Shown: one piece after another, positions 1 through 10,379 of the stretch
Layout of the letters: each line of letters starts with the position of its first letter
Numbering within the stretch: the stretch's first letter is position 1
Source of the DNA: Rhynchopus euleeides
Lineage: Eukaryota; Euglenozoa; Diplonemea; Diplonemida; Diplonemidae
NCBI GenBank assembly: GCA_963210315.1
Contig: OY723300.1
Location: 992,001 to 1,056,000 of the forward strand
Direction: 5' to 3'
DNA: 64,000 bases
The notes under the pieces: model-generated
Database searches by the model: none
Seen by the model: the letters and a program-made list of their open reading frames with translations, nothing else
What the model was told of the DNA's origin: nothing
Translations under genes and position numbers: made by a program

Positions 1-245
1 GGCTGTCGCCTCCGGAGGGCGTGCCGCTTACAGCGGCGCGGCGTGACTACCTGCAGCGGCACGGGGTGGCGGCACTGCTTGAAGGCATGTTGCAGGACAC
101 AATCATGTCGCGCAGCCAGAGCCCTGTCAGCCACATGCTGTCTTACCTCCAGCAGCTGCAGTACGGCAGCAGCCCTGTCGTTGCGCAGCGGACACTCGGT
201 AGGGTGGAGCGCCCGGCATCTCCTGTAGAGTGGGGTGGCGTGTGA
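1..245 (+). CDS. 3' end of a gene (partial); RIIa/Dpy-30-like docking helices
   Basis: The reading frame is open from the window edge (codons from position 3) to a TGA ending at 245, so only the last ~80 residues are seen. The stretch YLQRHGVAALLEGML followed by SPVSHMLSYLQQLQ has the spacing of the small two-helix docking/dimerization fold seen in RIIa-like and Dpy-30-like domains and at the N-termini of some adenylate kinases (short helix, 'HG(I/V)..LLE.LL', then 'P....L..YL'). This is a pattern match by eye, not a search result. The remaining C-terminus (SSPVVAQRTLGRVERPASPVEWGGV) is low complexity. The piece may be the last exon of a longer gene. Confidence 0.4.
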   Translation, partial: LSPPEGVPLTAARRDYLQRHGVAALLEGMLQDTIMSRSQSPVSHMLSYLQQLQYGSSPVVAQRTLGRVERPASPVEWGGV

Positions 246-1119
246 CGCCCCCTGAGGGATGAGAGGCTGAGTGGTTGGTATTTAGCTGGTTTGTACACTC
301 AACAGCTGTTGGTATTTAGCACGTTTGAACCCCCAGGGTTTTGGCGCACAGCAAAAGACAACATCCCTCTGTTTCTGTTTGGGGGGAAGGGGTGGGGGGA
401 GGGGGGGTGTTGTTGGGATGCGGATGCCGTTCTGCTCTCTCTATCGCTCCCTCTTTGTTCGTCAACTAGTTGAAGCACCTTTGGTGCGTCTTGGGGGAGG
501 GGGAGGGGTCACTAGGAGGCTAGATCTGAGGAAGTATCGCGGGTGAGGAGATTCCCTTTAGGTGGGGCGGCTGCCCTATCCATTGTTGCCTCTGATTCAT
601 ACCGCCGCCTAAAGTGACCCCCTTCTCCCTCTCTCTCCCCGTCCGTTCTCGCGTTCGATGCAAGAAAGGTGATGAGGTGCACTTTAGACCTTGGGGTGGG
701 GTGGGGTGGCTTCGTTCAGCCCACATCCACCAGTAGAGGTCTTCCGCTTGAAATATACAAAAACTGTGAGTTCCCTCACAACGGATGCGTCGCGCCGACA
801 CAGCGCGGCAGGGTGTAGTGGCACACTGTCTTGTATGTAATGTGCCTGTTTCGCTTCAGCAGGGTGTCTGCACTTCTTTCCCTTTGGTGTATCGTGGTGT
901 ACAGTTGTTGGGAGCAGCGTACCAGGGGCACTCCCGCATGCCTGTGGGGACCTGCCGGCAGGAGGCGCATATGGGGGTGGAGCGGCCAAGGCCAGTGCGT
1001 GCGAAAGTGTGACTATCTTGAATCAATGCATGTGGGGTAGCGGGTGGGCAGCAGGTGTGCTCTTCATGTGAACCCCACCTCACACAGATTGTAACGACTT
1101 GCACACACACAGCACGAAT
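246..1119. other. intergenic, no gene seen
   Basis: This stretch holds G-runs and short open frames without codon structure. A pyrimidine/CA-rich tract ending in CACAG at about 1082-1087 precedes the ATG at 1120 and could be a splice acceptor (trans or cis) for the next gene. The long antisense frames that run from here into the next gene are shadows of it. Confidence 0.5.
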
Positions 1120-3549
1120 ATGTCGCTGAAGCTGCTGAGCACGGTGAAGGTGGGTGACGTGGAGCTGCAGAACCGGATGGCGCTGGCACCTCTGACGCGC
1201 GGGCGTGCGACGGAGGATCACCTGCCAACGGAGGTGATGGTGGAGTACTACAGGCAGCGCGGGTCGGCAGGGCTGGTCATCACAGAGGCGGCAGGGATCT
1301 CGCGCCAGGGGGCGGGGTGGTACTGCGCACCCGGGATCTGGAACCAGGAGCAGGTGACTGGCTGGAAGAAGGTCACAGATGCAGTGCACGCACGCAAGGG
1401 TGTGGTCGCAATGCAGCTGTGGCACATGAGGCGGCAGGCACACTCAGACGTGACGGGGGAGGCAACGGTGGCCCCGTCTGCGATTGCAATCGAGGGGGAG
1501 GTGACGGCGTGGCGTGGGGAGAAGAAGCCGTACGAGACACCGAAGGAGTTGACGGTTGACGAGATCAAGAAGGTGCAGCAGGACTACAAGAATGCAGCAG
1601 TCAACGCGAAGCGGGCTGGGTGCGACATGGTGGAGCTCCACGCGGCGAACGGGTACCTGCTGGACCTGTTCCTGCAGTCATCGACGAACAAGCGGACGGA
1701 TGCGTACGGCGGGTCGGTGGAGAAGCGGCTGCGCATGCTGTCGGAGGTGCTGGCGGCGGTCGAGGAGGTGTACCCTGCCAGCCGCATCGGGGTGCGTCTC
1801 TCCCCGAACGGGGCGTTCGGGTCGATGGGGAGTGCTGACAACACCGACACCTTCTCGGCTGCTGTGCGGATGCTGGGTGACCGGAAGGTGGGGTACGTGC
1901 ACCTGATGGACGGGTTGGGTTTCGGGTTCCACGAGCTGACGGAGGCATTCACGCTGAAGCACGCACGCGAGCTGCTGGAGGAGACGAAGGGTGCCGGCGG
2001 TGTGACGAAGCTGATGGGGAACGTGGGGTACACACGCGAGACGGCGGAGGAGCGGGTGCAGGCGGGCGAGGCAGACATGATCGCCTTCGGGCGTCCCTAC
2101 ATCAGCAACCCGGACCTGCCGGAGCGGTTCGCGAAGGGGGCGGCGCTGAACCCTGACGCAGAGTACGCTGACTGGTGGGGCATCGGCAAGGGTGCCAGTG
2201 GGTACACTGACTTCCCCACGATGGAACAGGCTGACGCACCCACACCCACACGCTCGCACACCACGGATGCGTCGCTGAAGCTGCTGAGCGCGGTGAAAGT
2301 TGGGGCCGTGGAGCTGCAGAACCGGATGGCGCTGGCACCTCTGACGCGCGGGCGTGCGACGGAGGACCACCTGCCGACGGAGGTGATGGTGGAGTACTAC
2401 AGGCAGCGCGGGTCGGCAGGGCTGGTCATCACAGAGGCGGCAGGGATCTCGCGCCAGGGGGCGGGGTGGTACTGCGCACCCGGGATCTGGAACCAGGAGC
2501 AGGTGACTGGCTGGAAGAAGGTCACAGATGCAGTGCACGCACGCAAGGGTGTGGTCGCAATGCAGCTGTGGCACATGGGGCGGCAGGCACACTCAGACGT
2601 GACGGGGGAGGCAACGGTGGCCCCGTCTGCGATTGCAATCGAGGGGGAGGTGACGGCGTGGCGTGGGGAGAAGAAGCCGTACGAGACACCGAAGGAGTTG
2701 ACGGTTGACGAGATCAAGAAGGTGCAGCAGGACTACAAGAATGCAGCAGTCAACGCGAAGCGGGCTGGGTGCGACATGGTGGAGCTCCACGCGGCAAACG
2801 GGTACCTGCTGGACCTGTTCCTGCAGTCGTCGACAAACAAGCGGACGGATGCGTACGGCGGGTCGGTGGAGAAGCGGCTGCGCATGCTGTCGGAGGTGCT
2901 GGCGGCGGTCGAGGAGGTGTACCCTGCCAGCCGCATCGGGGTGCGTCTCTCCCCGAACGGGGCGTTCGGGTCGATGGGGAGTGCTGACAACACCGACACC
3001 TTCTCGGCTGCTGTGCGGATGCTGGGTGACCGGAAGGTGGGGTACGTGCACCTGATGGACGGGTTGGGTTTCGGGTTCCACGAGCTGACGGAGGCATTCA
3101 CGCTGAAGCACGCACGCGAGCTGCTGGAGGAGACGAAGGGTGCCGGCGGTGTGACGAAGCTGATGGGGAACGTGGGGTACACACGCGAGACGGCGGAGGA
3201 GCGGGTGCAGGCGGGCGAGGCAGACATGATCGCCTTCGGGCGTCCCTACATCAGCAACCCGGACCTGCCGGAGCGGTTCGCGAAGGGGGCGGCGCTGAAC
3301 CCTGACGCAGAGTACGCTGACTGGTGGGGCATCGGCAAGGGTGCCAGTGGGTACACTGACTTCCCCACGATGGAACAGGCTGACGCACGTGCTCAGGTTG
3401 AGAAGAAGACGAAGACTGAGACACGCGTCGCTGTGCCCGCACCGGCACCTACACCCACGCACACACCACGCAAGCCCCCGCAGCGCAAGGTGGCGGTTGT
3501 TGAGAAGAAGAAGGGCAAGGGTCTCTTCAGCTTCCTGCACTGCTGCTGA
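1120..3549 (+). CDS. Tandem two-domain Old Yellow Enzyme (NADH:flavin oxidoreductase), 809 aa
   Basis: Two complete OYE-family (FMN-dependent ene-reductase, TIM barrel) domains lie in one open frame. This family reduces activated C=C bonds with NAD(P)H; plant 12-oxophytodienoate reductases belong to it. I start at the ATG at 1120 (MSLKLL); the frame is open a little further upstream but only from a TTG. Domain 1 is about residues 2-373 and domain 2 about 385-756. Each has the N-terminal LQNRMALAPLTRGRA, the substrate-binding pair in ELHAANGYL (H174/N177 and H557/N560), the following Tyr (179/562), and the FMN-phosphate region IAFGRPYISNPDLPERF. The 383-residue (1149-bp) unit is almost identical in both, even at silent sites. 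Domain 1 reads LWHMRRQAH where domain 2 has the family-typical LWHMGRQAH. A Lys/Pro-rich tail ends in ...KGLFSFLHCC, a possible lipidation signal. Single OYEs are usually about 370-400 aa, so this is a fusion by tandem duplication. Confidence 0.92.
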   Translation: MSLKLLSTVKVGDVELQNRMALAPLTRGRATEDHLPTEVMVEYYRQRGSAGLVITEAAGISRQGAGWYCAPGIWNQEQVTGWKKVTDAVHARKGVVAMQLWHMRRQAHSDVTGEATVAPSAIAIEGEVTAWRGEKKPYETPKELTVDEIKKVQQDYKNAAVNAKRAGCDMVELHAANGYLLDLFLQSSTNKRTDAYGGSVEKRLRMLSEVLAAVEEVYPASRIGVRLSPNGAFGSMGSADNTDTFSAAVRMLGDRKVGYVHLMDGLGFGFHELTEAFTLKHARELLEETKGAGGVTKLMGNVGYTRETAEERVQAGEADMIAFGRPYISNPDLPERFAKGAALNPDAEYADWWGIGKGASGYTDFPTMEQADAPTPTRSHTTDASLKLLSAVKVGAVELQNRMALAPLTRGRATEDHLPTEVMVEYYRQRGSAGLVITEAAGISRQGAGWYCAPGIWNQEQVTGWKKVTDAVHARKGVVAMQLWHMGRQAHSDVTGEATVAPSAIAIEGEVTAWRGEKKPYETPKELTVDEIKKVQQDYKNAAVNAKRAGCDMVELHAANGYLLDLFLQSSTNKRTDAYGGSVEKRLRMLSEVLAAVEEVYPASRIGVRLSPNGAFGSMGSADNTDTFSAAVRMLGDRKVGYVHLMDGLGFGFHELTEAFTLKHARELLEETKGAGGVTKLMGNVGYTRETAEERVQAGEADMIAFGRPYISNPDLPERFAKGAALNPDAEYADWWGIGKGASGYTDFPTMEQADARAQVEKKTKTETRVAVPAPAPTPTHTPRKPPQRKVAVVEKKKGKGLFSFLHCC
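1123..3387 (+). repeat. 1149-bp in-frame tandem duplication inside the OYE gene
   Basis: Copy 1 is 1123-2238 and copy 2 is 2272-3387, with a period of 1149 bp (383 codons). The copies differ at only a handful of bases by eye, including near the start and at the Arg/Gly site. They are joined by a linker of about 11 residues (PTPTRSHTTDA). Confidence 0.9.
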
Positions 3550-4702
3550 CGTGTGTCCCACCACAGTGGGTGCACCACTTGCACCCTGTGGTGTACTGTG
3601 TGCCTTTGTGTCTTCGATGTGCTGCATGACTTTCGAGTTTTTGGCTTTCTTCAAGGTGTGCTTTGAGCGAATGAACTGGTATTTCCTTGTGCACTATCTG
3701 CGCATATGTTTTTGCGTCTTTGGCAGCTTCTGCCGCATTGCTCTGCATCCTTTGAAGGGTGCAGTTGTTTTTATTTTGGCTTACACCCACCGTTCTAACT
3801 CTTGATGTTTTTTGCTGTTCTTGCTGTCTTCTGCATCCGGTGCTGTTGTCCGGCCTTGCCGCACGAACGGCAGCCCTTTGTTTAGGTGCCCCCGAAAACC
3901 CCCTTCGCAATGTGAGGGTGTCAGGGGCACCATTCTTGTTGTTCATTCTGCTTTCGGCGTCTTGCAGCTGCACGGCAACCCACAGGCAAGTGGCCTTGGG
4001 ATGCAGCAGCTGCCCTTCTAACCCCACCTCTAACTCTCAACGGTATCGACGCCCGTTCCGGTGCAGACCGCTGTGCGTGTGCACGCCTTGTCCGTGCTGT
4101 GTGCAGCTGTTGTTGTGGGCCGCCAGGCTCATCTCCCGCTTCTGCATGACGCGTGCACAGCAAAGTGCTTGTGGTAGGCAGCACCCTGACTGCTGCTCTT
4201 TGATCCGAGTCGGTGCTGAGTTCTCGTATGCAGCAGACAGTACGCTTGCGTTGTGTTGCCAAGCAAGCGAAGGTGACCCTGCCCACCCCTCTCCTTTCCT
4301 TGTCGCCATCCTCCGTCTGCATGTGTGGGTGCTGCTTGATGTGTTGGTGGACCCTCCCTGCACACCGCACCGACACTGCACCACTGCCGCACCACAGCCC
4401 TCTCCATTACCCTGCACACGGCAGCATGCATCTGTGCAAGGGCAAGTTTGGAGCGCGAGATACTTTGCTGTGCTGCACAGCCCTGCTGAGGAGCTGTGCA
4501 ATTAACACCTGCCGCTGCTGCTTCGTGCAGCGGGAGGAGTTGGAGCACTGCGAGACTAAGTGGGTCCGGCACAGACAGCCGTGCTGTGCTGTATTCTGTA
4601 TTCTCTGTTATCTTGTGTGTCCACACCACACCACACCACACACCACCCATCCTCACAACACAGCCTCTTCCGTGTCCACCACCACCACCTCACACACTCA
4701 AG
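3550..4702. other. intergenic / UTR, no gene seen
   Basis: There is no convincing coding sequence; several frames are open by chance because the DNA is Cys/Pro/Ser-rich in all frames. From about 4615 the sequence becomes CA/C-rich and contains ...CAACACAG at 4656-4663, about 40 bases before the next ATG, which would fit a splice acceptor. Confidence 0.5.
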
Positions 4703-5218
4703 ATGATGAAGGCGGTGTGCCTGTTTGCCGTGGTTGCGGCTGCGTTCGGCCACGGGCTGGAGGTGACCCGCACGGTGAAGGAGATTATGGCTGGCGGGAG
4801 CGCACAGGTGTTCGCGTCCCCCGGGTGCAAGAAGACCGACCAGTACGGGTCGAACGACTGCGAGTTCGCGTGGGGCCAGAAGCTGACGGCCCACGTGAAC
4901 GCGACGCTCCCCGAGGCGGTGGACACGGGGGCGAAGCTGGACGTGGACCTGAAGGTTGACGGGATGATCCCGTTCAAGTTCACGTGCCCCGCGTGCGGCG
5001 GGCAGTGCAGCTTCGAGGTCCCGATTGTGAAGAAGAAGGTGGAGTTCGCGCTGCCCGCCTGCCCGCTGCTGCCTGCCGGCCCGTACAGCAACGTGACGAC
5101 GGTGGAGCTGCCGGCGAAGGACCCGTCCCCCGTGTCGGTGTCCTTCAAGGGGACGGTCACGGTGAAGGACGCTGCCGGCAAGACCATCGTCGAGGTGGAG
5201 GTGCAGGGGAAGCTGTAG
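4703..5218 (+). CDS. Secreted ML-domain (MD-2/NPC2-like lipid-recognition) protein, 171 aa
   Basis: I start at ATG 4703 (MMKAVCLF...), which gives a typical signal peptide: a Lys, then a hydrophobic core ending near AAAFGHG. The mature part is about 150 aa, the usual ML-domain size, and is beta-rich with six cysteines (ASPGCKKTD, NDCEF, FTCPACGGQCSF, PACPLLPAGPYSN). The order 'C..C' early, a CP.C..C.F centre and 'C PL.PG.Y' followed by beta strands ending KDAAGKTIVEVEVQGKL is the ML/NPC2 layout. Family members bind lipids such as sterols in lysosomes or the extracellular space. The DNA is strongly biased to G/C in third positions, as expected for a real gene here. The family call comes from pattern recognition. 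A Der-f-2/NPC2-like protein is most likely, and the substrate is unknown. Confidence 0.65.
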   Translation: MMKAVCLFAVVAAAFGHGLEVTRTVKEIMAGGSAQVFASPGCKKTDQYGSNDCEFAWGQKLTAHVNATLPEAVDTGAKLDVDLKVDGMIPFKFTCPACGGQCSFEVPIVKKKVEFALPACPLLPAGPYSNVTTVELPAKDPSPVSVSFKGTVTVKDAAGKTIVEVEVQGKL

Positions 5219-5892
5219 GTGCAGCCCCTGCTTCAATGCAACCGGGACTTGTGACCTGTGTTTAGTGGCGTGTGTTTTCTGTCTCGCTTCTTGTTTCTTG
5301 TCCGTTGTGCCAGCGCCAAAGGCAAGGCAGGAGCAAGTGTGCATGCCGGCTTTCGAATGCTGCCCACACCCACACACGGGCACACGAAGCCAGCTCCACC
5401 TGCTCCCTTGCACTGCGATGCCTGGCACACCCACACCAACCAACCAGACGACACGCGTGCTCCGAGCCAGTGCCAGGCCCCAACCGTGCTTCTGCGAGTG
5501 TCTCTCCCGCAGTGCATCGCTGGTGCCCCTGTCCCGCATGCACAGACATTACAGCCTGCTGTGCGCACTCTTGTCTCCGTGTGCAGTCCTCGCATCTCCA
5601 GTGCAGGTGCCTGTGTGTTGCACACAGCCGTCTTGGCCGCCTCCCTGGCAGCTGCGCCGTGTCGTCTGATATATCTCCTCCCACCACCCTGTGCTCATGT
5701 CCATCCGTGTTGTGCCTCTTGGCGTGCCTGGAGTGGGTCAGCCCTCCACCTCGCCGACCCGCATATCTGATACAAGCCTACTTTTGACAAGATGACAACT
5801 GGGCACCTCCGCTTGTCTGTGACGTCCTCGAAACGTGTATCACCTCTCACGGTTTCGGTGGCACCGAGACACCGGGCCACCACGAGTCCACC

Positions 5893-5923
<31 letters not shown>

Positions 5924-6259
5924 ACGCACCTTTTTCTCTAGCGGTATCCCTCAGTGTTGCAGGCCTCCCCGCCCCACACCCCGCCCCCTGCACCCCCCCG
6001 AAGATCTGCCATCCCCTTTGCTTTGTCTCTGGTGTTCTCCTGCACACAGCTCCGCCGCCACCACGCCCCACACCAAGCAGGAAGCTGTGCGTTGGGATCT
6101 GAGGATCATTTGCCCCGCCTGGTCTGCCTTACTAACCCCACTGCCGGATTTCCCCACCCCGGGGCCCTGGGGACCAACCGATCGGGAGTCCGACAGCAGC
6201 CCGACTTCTTCGCAACGCTGTGTGTCGGTGGTGTGCCCTACGACACCGTTTGCCCGACG
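5219..6259. other. intergenic; poly-C/CA tract and candidate splice acceptor
   Basis: No gene is seen. A C-run followed by (CA)n lies at about 5887-5930. A long pyrimidine stretch (about 6013-6045) ends in CACACAG at 6043-6049, an excellent 3' splice acceptor about 210 bases upstream of the next ATG. No matching cis donor is obvious, so it could be a spliced-leader acceptor or the end of a 5'-UTR intron. Confidence 0.45.
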
Positions 6260-8630
6260 ATGGCCACCGTTGCCAGGCAGTGGAGCACAGCCGGGCGGCA
6301 GCAGCGGAGGGAGAAGCGATGCCGCGATGAAGACGATGATGCGGATGCAGCCAGCATTGCCCAGGAGATCAGCCACCTGTTGGAAACTCGGCGCCGTCTG
6401 GTCCAGCGTGTCATGCAGTCCCGCCTCCGTGCCTCCAGCCTTGCGCAGCACCCTGGCAGCAGCATGCCTGTGCACAGCCCAGCCTCACCACCGCCACTTC
6501 CGATGAGTGGCACGCCTGCCGTCGCCGAGCTGCCGTCACTCCAGTCGCTCCCCAACCACCTGCCGTCGCAGCCGACCCCCGGTGGCGATGCGCTGTCGGC
6601 GACACCGCAGGAAACCGCGAGCCTGCCTGTGATCAACCTCATGCCGGCCGCCACCCCGCCGGCACCGGCCCGCCAGCCAGCACCGCTGGGGTGTGGGGGT
6701 GCGGAGGGGGTCGGCGCTGCGGCAGCGGCGCTGCTGCTGGGCGGGTCGCAGCCGTGCACCGGGGAGAGCGTCCCGTCGCAGACGCCTGAGGGCTGCGCTG
6801 AGGGGTCCCTCGGAGCTGCCGGGGCGGCGCCGCCGCAGGGGGGGGGGCTCCCTCAGGTGCCGGTTGCGCCGAGGTTTATCTACGCCGCACCGCCCGCAGA
6901 GGCACAGCAGCAGCGGCAGCAGCAGCAGCAGCCCTCTGGCACAGAGCCCAGCGCGTCGGTGCCTGTGCCCTGCGGCGATGATGCACAGCAGCCCCGCGAT
7001 GACACCCCTGCCTCGCAGTGCTCCGACAGCACGCCGCGGCAGGGCGTTGCTGTCGCTGCTTCTGCTTCTGCTTCAGTCCCCATCCAGGCAGCCAGCAGCG
7101 CCATCAGCAGCAGCGCTGCCCAGCAGCAGGAGTGGTGTGCCGCAGGCACACCCGAGGCAGGCACGCCCTGCCCCAGTGCTGAGCAGCAGCAGCAGCAGCA
7201 GCGCCCTGCGCTGCTCACCCCCTCTCAGGCCACAGGGGGGGTGCTGCCGCACCCAGAAGCGGCGGCGGCGGCGTCGGCAGCGGCAGCGGCGGCGACGCAG
7301 CAGCACACGTGGCAGATCAACGACGAGCACCGCATCCACTGCGTGGGCTGGACGGGGAGCATCTTCGCTGCCCCGGAGGAAGCAGAGGCGTCGGCTGTGT
7401 CCGTCTCCCTCGGGGGTGCCTACCCGCGGTGTGTCGCAGCGGTGTGGGGGCCGCGCCAGGCCTCCGTGCTGCAGTTCGACATGGCGCTGCCGGAGCCGAC
7501 GGCGAGCGGCGGGCGCTACGACCTCTTCGACCTGAGCACCATCTCACCCCAGCAGCATGCCGCACGATACACCGCCTGCTCTGTGGCCCCCAGCGGCGTG
7601 GTTGTCACTGGGCTCTCCACAGGCGAGGTGTCTGCACACGACCCCCGCACGGGGGACGTGCTGTGGAGTGTGCCGCCTGACGCAGCCTCAGACGGCGTCC
7701 GCGCCCTGCGCTTCGGCCCCCTCAGCACCGCTGCAGGCTGTGCAACGGAGGGGGACCCCGCCGTGGCACAGCTGCTGCTGCTGGAGTGGGACCTCGGCAC
7801 CTCCCTGTGCCTCGTGGTGACGCGCGGCGGGTCTGTGTCGAAGCTGGTGCTGGGTGGGGGTGCGGCACGCCTCGTCTCCACCCACCCGGGGTTCTTTGGG
7901 CCCCCGGCGGGCGTCGCCAGCATCGCTGCGACAGGGCTGCGCCGCCCCACAATCGCAGGCGTTGTGCGCGGCAGCAGCACCGTGGCGCTGTGGGACCTCT
8001 GCACGGGTGCCCCTGTGCTGCAGGCACCCAGCCCGGTGGCAGAGCCACGCCGTGCCGTCGCAGTGCCGGGGGTGGGCGGCGTGCGGCTGCTGTTTGAGGG
8101 AGGCAGCGGTGTGGCCTGCTTCGACCTTGCCGCGTCAGCGGCAGTTGGGGACTCCGCCCCCACCGGCGCGCCGCCGCCCGTCGCATGGCGCGAGGCACAC
8201 CCGCCCTGCGGCTTCGGTGGCAGCGGCGGGGCGCAGGTGGGGCCGTGGGCCCCCACGCCCGATGCGCGGTATGTCGTGGCGGGTGTCGGCGGGTCGCTGG
8301 TTGTGTACCACCGCAGCACGGGTGCCACCACGGCTGCCATCCCGCTGGGTGCGGAGCAGACGGGTGGAGGCAGCGGCCCCAGCAAGGCGGCAGGGGAGGG
8401 GGAGGGGGCGGAGCCCCCGTTTGCCGTGTCCTCCGTTGCGGTGCATGATTCTGCGGTATGATGTGCTGTGTGCTGTGGTGTGGCCATGCTTTCCAAAGAA
8501 GAAGGGGGGGGGGAGGGGGTGTTCAGTCCCAGAGCTTGGCAGGACCCATCAGTTGTGTGTGTTGCAGGGAAGGCTGTCTTTTTCTCTGCATCGTCCCACT
8601 CCCTCCACTTTTTGGCTCTCCAACCAATGA
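6260..8630 (+). CDS. Beta-propeller (WD40-like) protein with low-complexity N-terminus, about 752 aa if spliced
   Basis: I choose ATG 6260 (MATVARQW...). Residues about 30-65 are predicted helical/coiled (IAQEISHLLETRRRLVQRVM). Residues about 80-350 are Pro/Gln/Ala/Ser-rich low complexity with several CAG-coded Gln runs. From about residue 350 the sequence has repeating strand patterns typical of WD40 blades: ...VVTGLSTGEVSAHDPRTGDVLW, ...GSSTVALWDLCTGAPVL, ...YVVAGVGGSLVVYHRSTGA. The unspliced frame ends in TGA at 8461 right after GCG|GTATGATG. That matches the GTATG donor used by other introns in the window, and skipping 8456-8567 (acceptor TTGCAG) continues as GRLSFSLH... to a TGA at 8630. 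I therefore model exons 6260-8455 and 8568-8630; the alternative is a stop at 8461. No specific orthologue is recognised. Confidence 0.6.
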
Positions 8631-10379
8631 TCTCTCACCACCCCCACCCCACCACCACAGCCTTTGATCGTCTGTACTGACTCGACAAACAACGTCTGTT
8701 TCTTCGTCGCACACGACCACCACACACGCCAAGGGTGACAACCCTGCAGCACACCTTGTCTTCAGTCTTCACCCATGCCCTGAGGGACCGGGGAGGGGGG
8801 GGTCACACAGGGCGTGTCCTCTTCCGTGACCCTGAGGAACACCGCACCGCCCCGCTGGGCCTCCTTCTCCTCTTCAGGGATCCCCAGGCACACCCGGTGG
8901 GGTGGAATCCCCCATTCTCTCTCACCACCCGCGCGGCCCTCGGCGCTGGCATATGCAGGGAGATACCCTAGCCGCACACTAGCCCCCTTCTGTTTCTGTG
9001 GCCCTCGTGTCGGACACAGCTGCACCAGCGCCCTGGCGCTTCGTCCCTCCCACTCCCCCGTTCTCCCTCCCTCACCCCCCGACAGACACCAAGTGAAGGG
9101 GGAGGCACCCCTAGTTTTTTTTTGAGGAAATGATGTTTTTTCTTCTTCTTCTTCGCTTCCCCCTTCCCCCCTCCCCCGACAGACACCAAAAGCCTTCTAC
9201 GTGGCGTTAGCTATTTATGAGGCATGCTGTACCGTTCCCCCAGGTTCCTGTTGTGTTGCCAGGCAGACGAGATGTCCTGTGCAGTCAGTTGTGAGTTTTC
9301 CACATGCGAATGGAAGGAGTTGTGGGAGGTGGTTATCCAGAGTTGTATTGTGTGAGAGAGGTGTAGTTGTGCTTTTTTTCCCTCCGTGTTGTTGCCTCCG
9401 AGGTTCCCTGCCACTGTCTTTTGACAGTTCGGAGCGTATCCAACAAGACAAAACAGCCTGGGGAAACCCTTTTCCTATGCCTTTCGCTAGCGGGGCACCG
9501 GGTTTGGTGGGCTTTGGCGCCAGCCTCGGGGAGATATCGCCATCAAGGGGGGGGGTATTTGCAACACCCCAACAAGGCCAGTGAGGGGGAGGGGGGTTGT
9601 TTTGCACGCTCTCTCTGCCTGTGATGAACACCGTTGTAGTCTTCCACAGTCTTCTCTCGTGAGGATGTATCGGAATACAGATGCGTACCCCACCCCCCCC
9701 ACCCCACCCCGTCAGCAGCCTCCACTTTAACCCCTCAGCGCAGCCTTTGGCAGTTTGGAGGTCACGTCAAGACAGCAAGCTGCTATCCCCACCTCTTCGC
9801 CCACCGCCAACACACATCCCTCCAGCACTCACCACTACCCACCTTATCGCAGGGGCGCCGTACACAACGCGCCTTGTCTATTGGACCTCCTCCCACACAC
9901 ACACACCACCCCACCCCACCCCACCCCACCCCCCTCTCACTTGAACGAGAGGGCGAACCAAATCTCCTGGTGATCAGTTTCCATCAGGACACCCCCCCTT
10001 CCCCCCCGCTCCCCGCTGCTTCCGGTTCTCCTTCTTCTCTTGCGCTCGTCTCCCCCCCCCCCCCCTCCCCCTTCCTGTAGCATACAGCTCCTCCCCCACC
10101 CCGCCCCCCATTTTCGCTCGTGCCATACAATACCACCACTCCCCTTTCGCTTTCCTGTTTCCCCCGCCCCAAAACTGACCCAGACCCAGCATAGACGGTG
10201 AACGAAGACGTGCTTTATTTAGAGATTTATTAGCCAGGGGGGAGGGTGGGGAGGGGGGGTCGGGCCGGGGGCGGGGGTCTGTGTCTGACGCGGTGGCTGC
10301 GACACTCGAGACCCCGCCGCGCAGCAGCCTGCTGCAGGCGCCTTTGGCTGCTGTTGCGACAGCATCCTCTGCCTGCTAC
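8631..10379. other. intergenic, G/C-run rich, no gene seen
   Basis: No coding signal is seen. There are two copies of CCCCCGACAGACACCAA (about 9075 and 9174), ACCCC-type repeats near 9899-9935 and long C-runs near 10005-10070. The tract from about 10120 to 10200 is pyrimidine-rich and precedes the kinase gene. A TTTATTTAGAGATTTATTA stretch is at about 10212-10231. Confidence 0.4.

Noticed and set aside
1248..3654. Antisense ORFs of 164-353 aa opposite the OYE gene
   Set aside because: They repeat with the 1149-bp duplication and mirror the high GC3 of the sense gene; no domain is seen in them.
3759..4505. 248-aa Cys/Ser-rich ORF between OYE and the ML gene
   Set aside because: No domain, alternative frames equally open, and composition like the flanking non-coding DNA.
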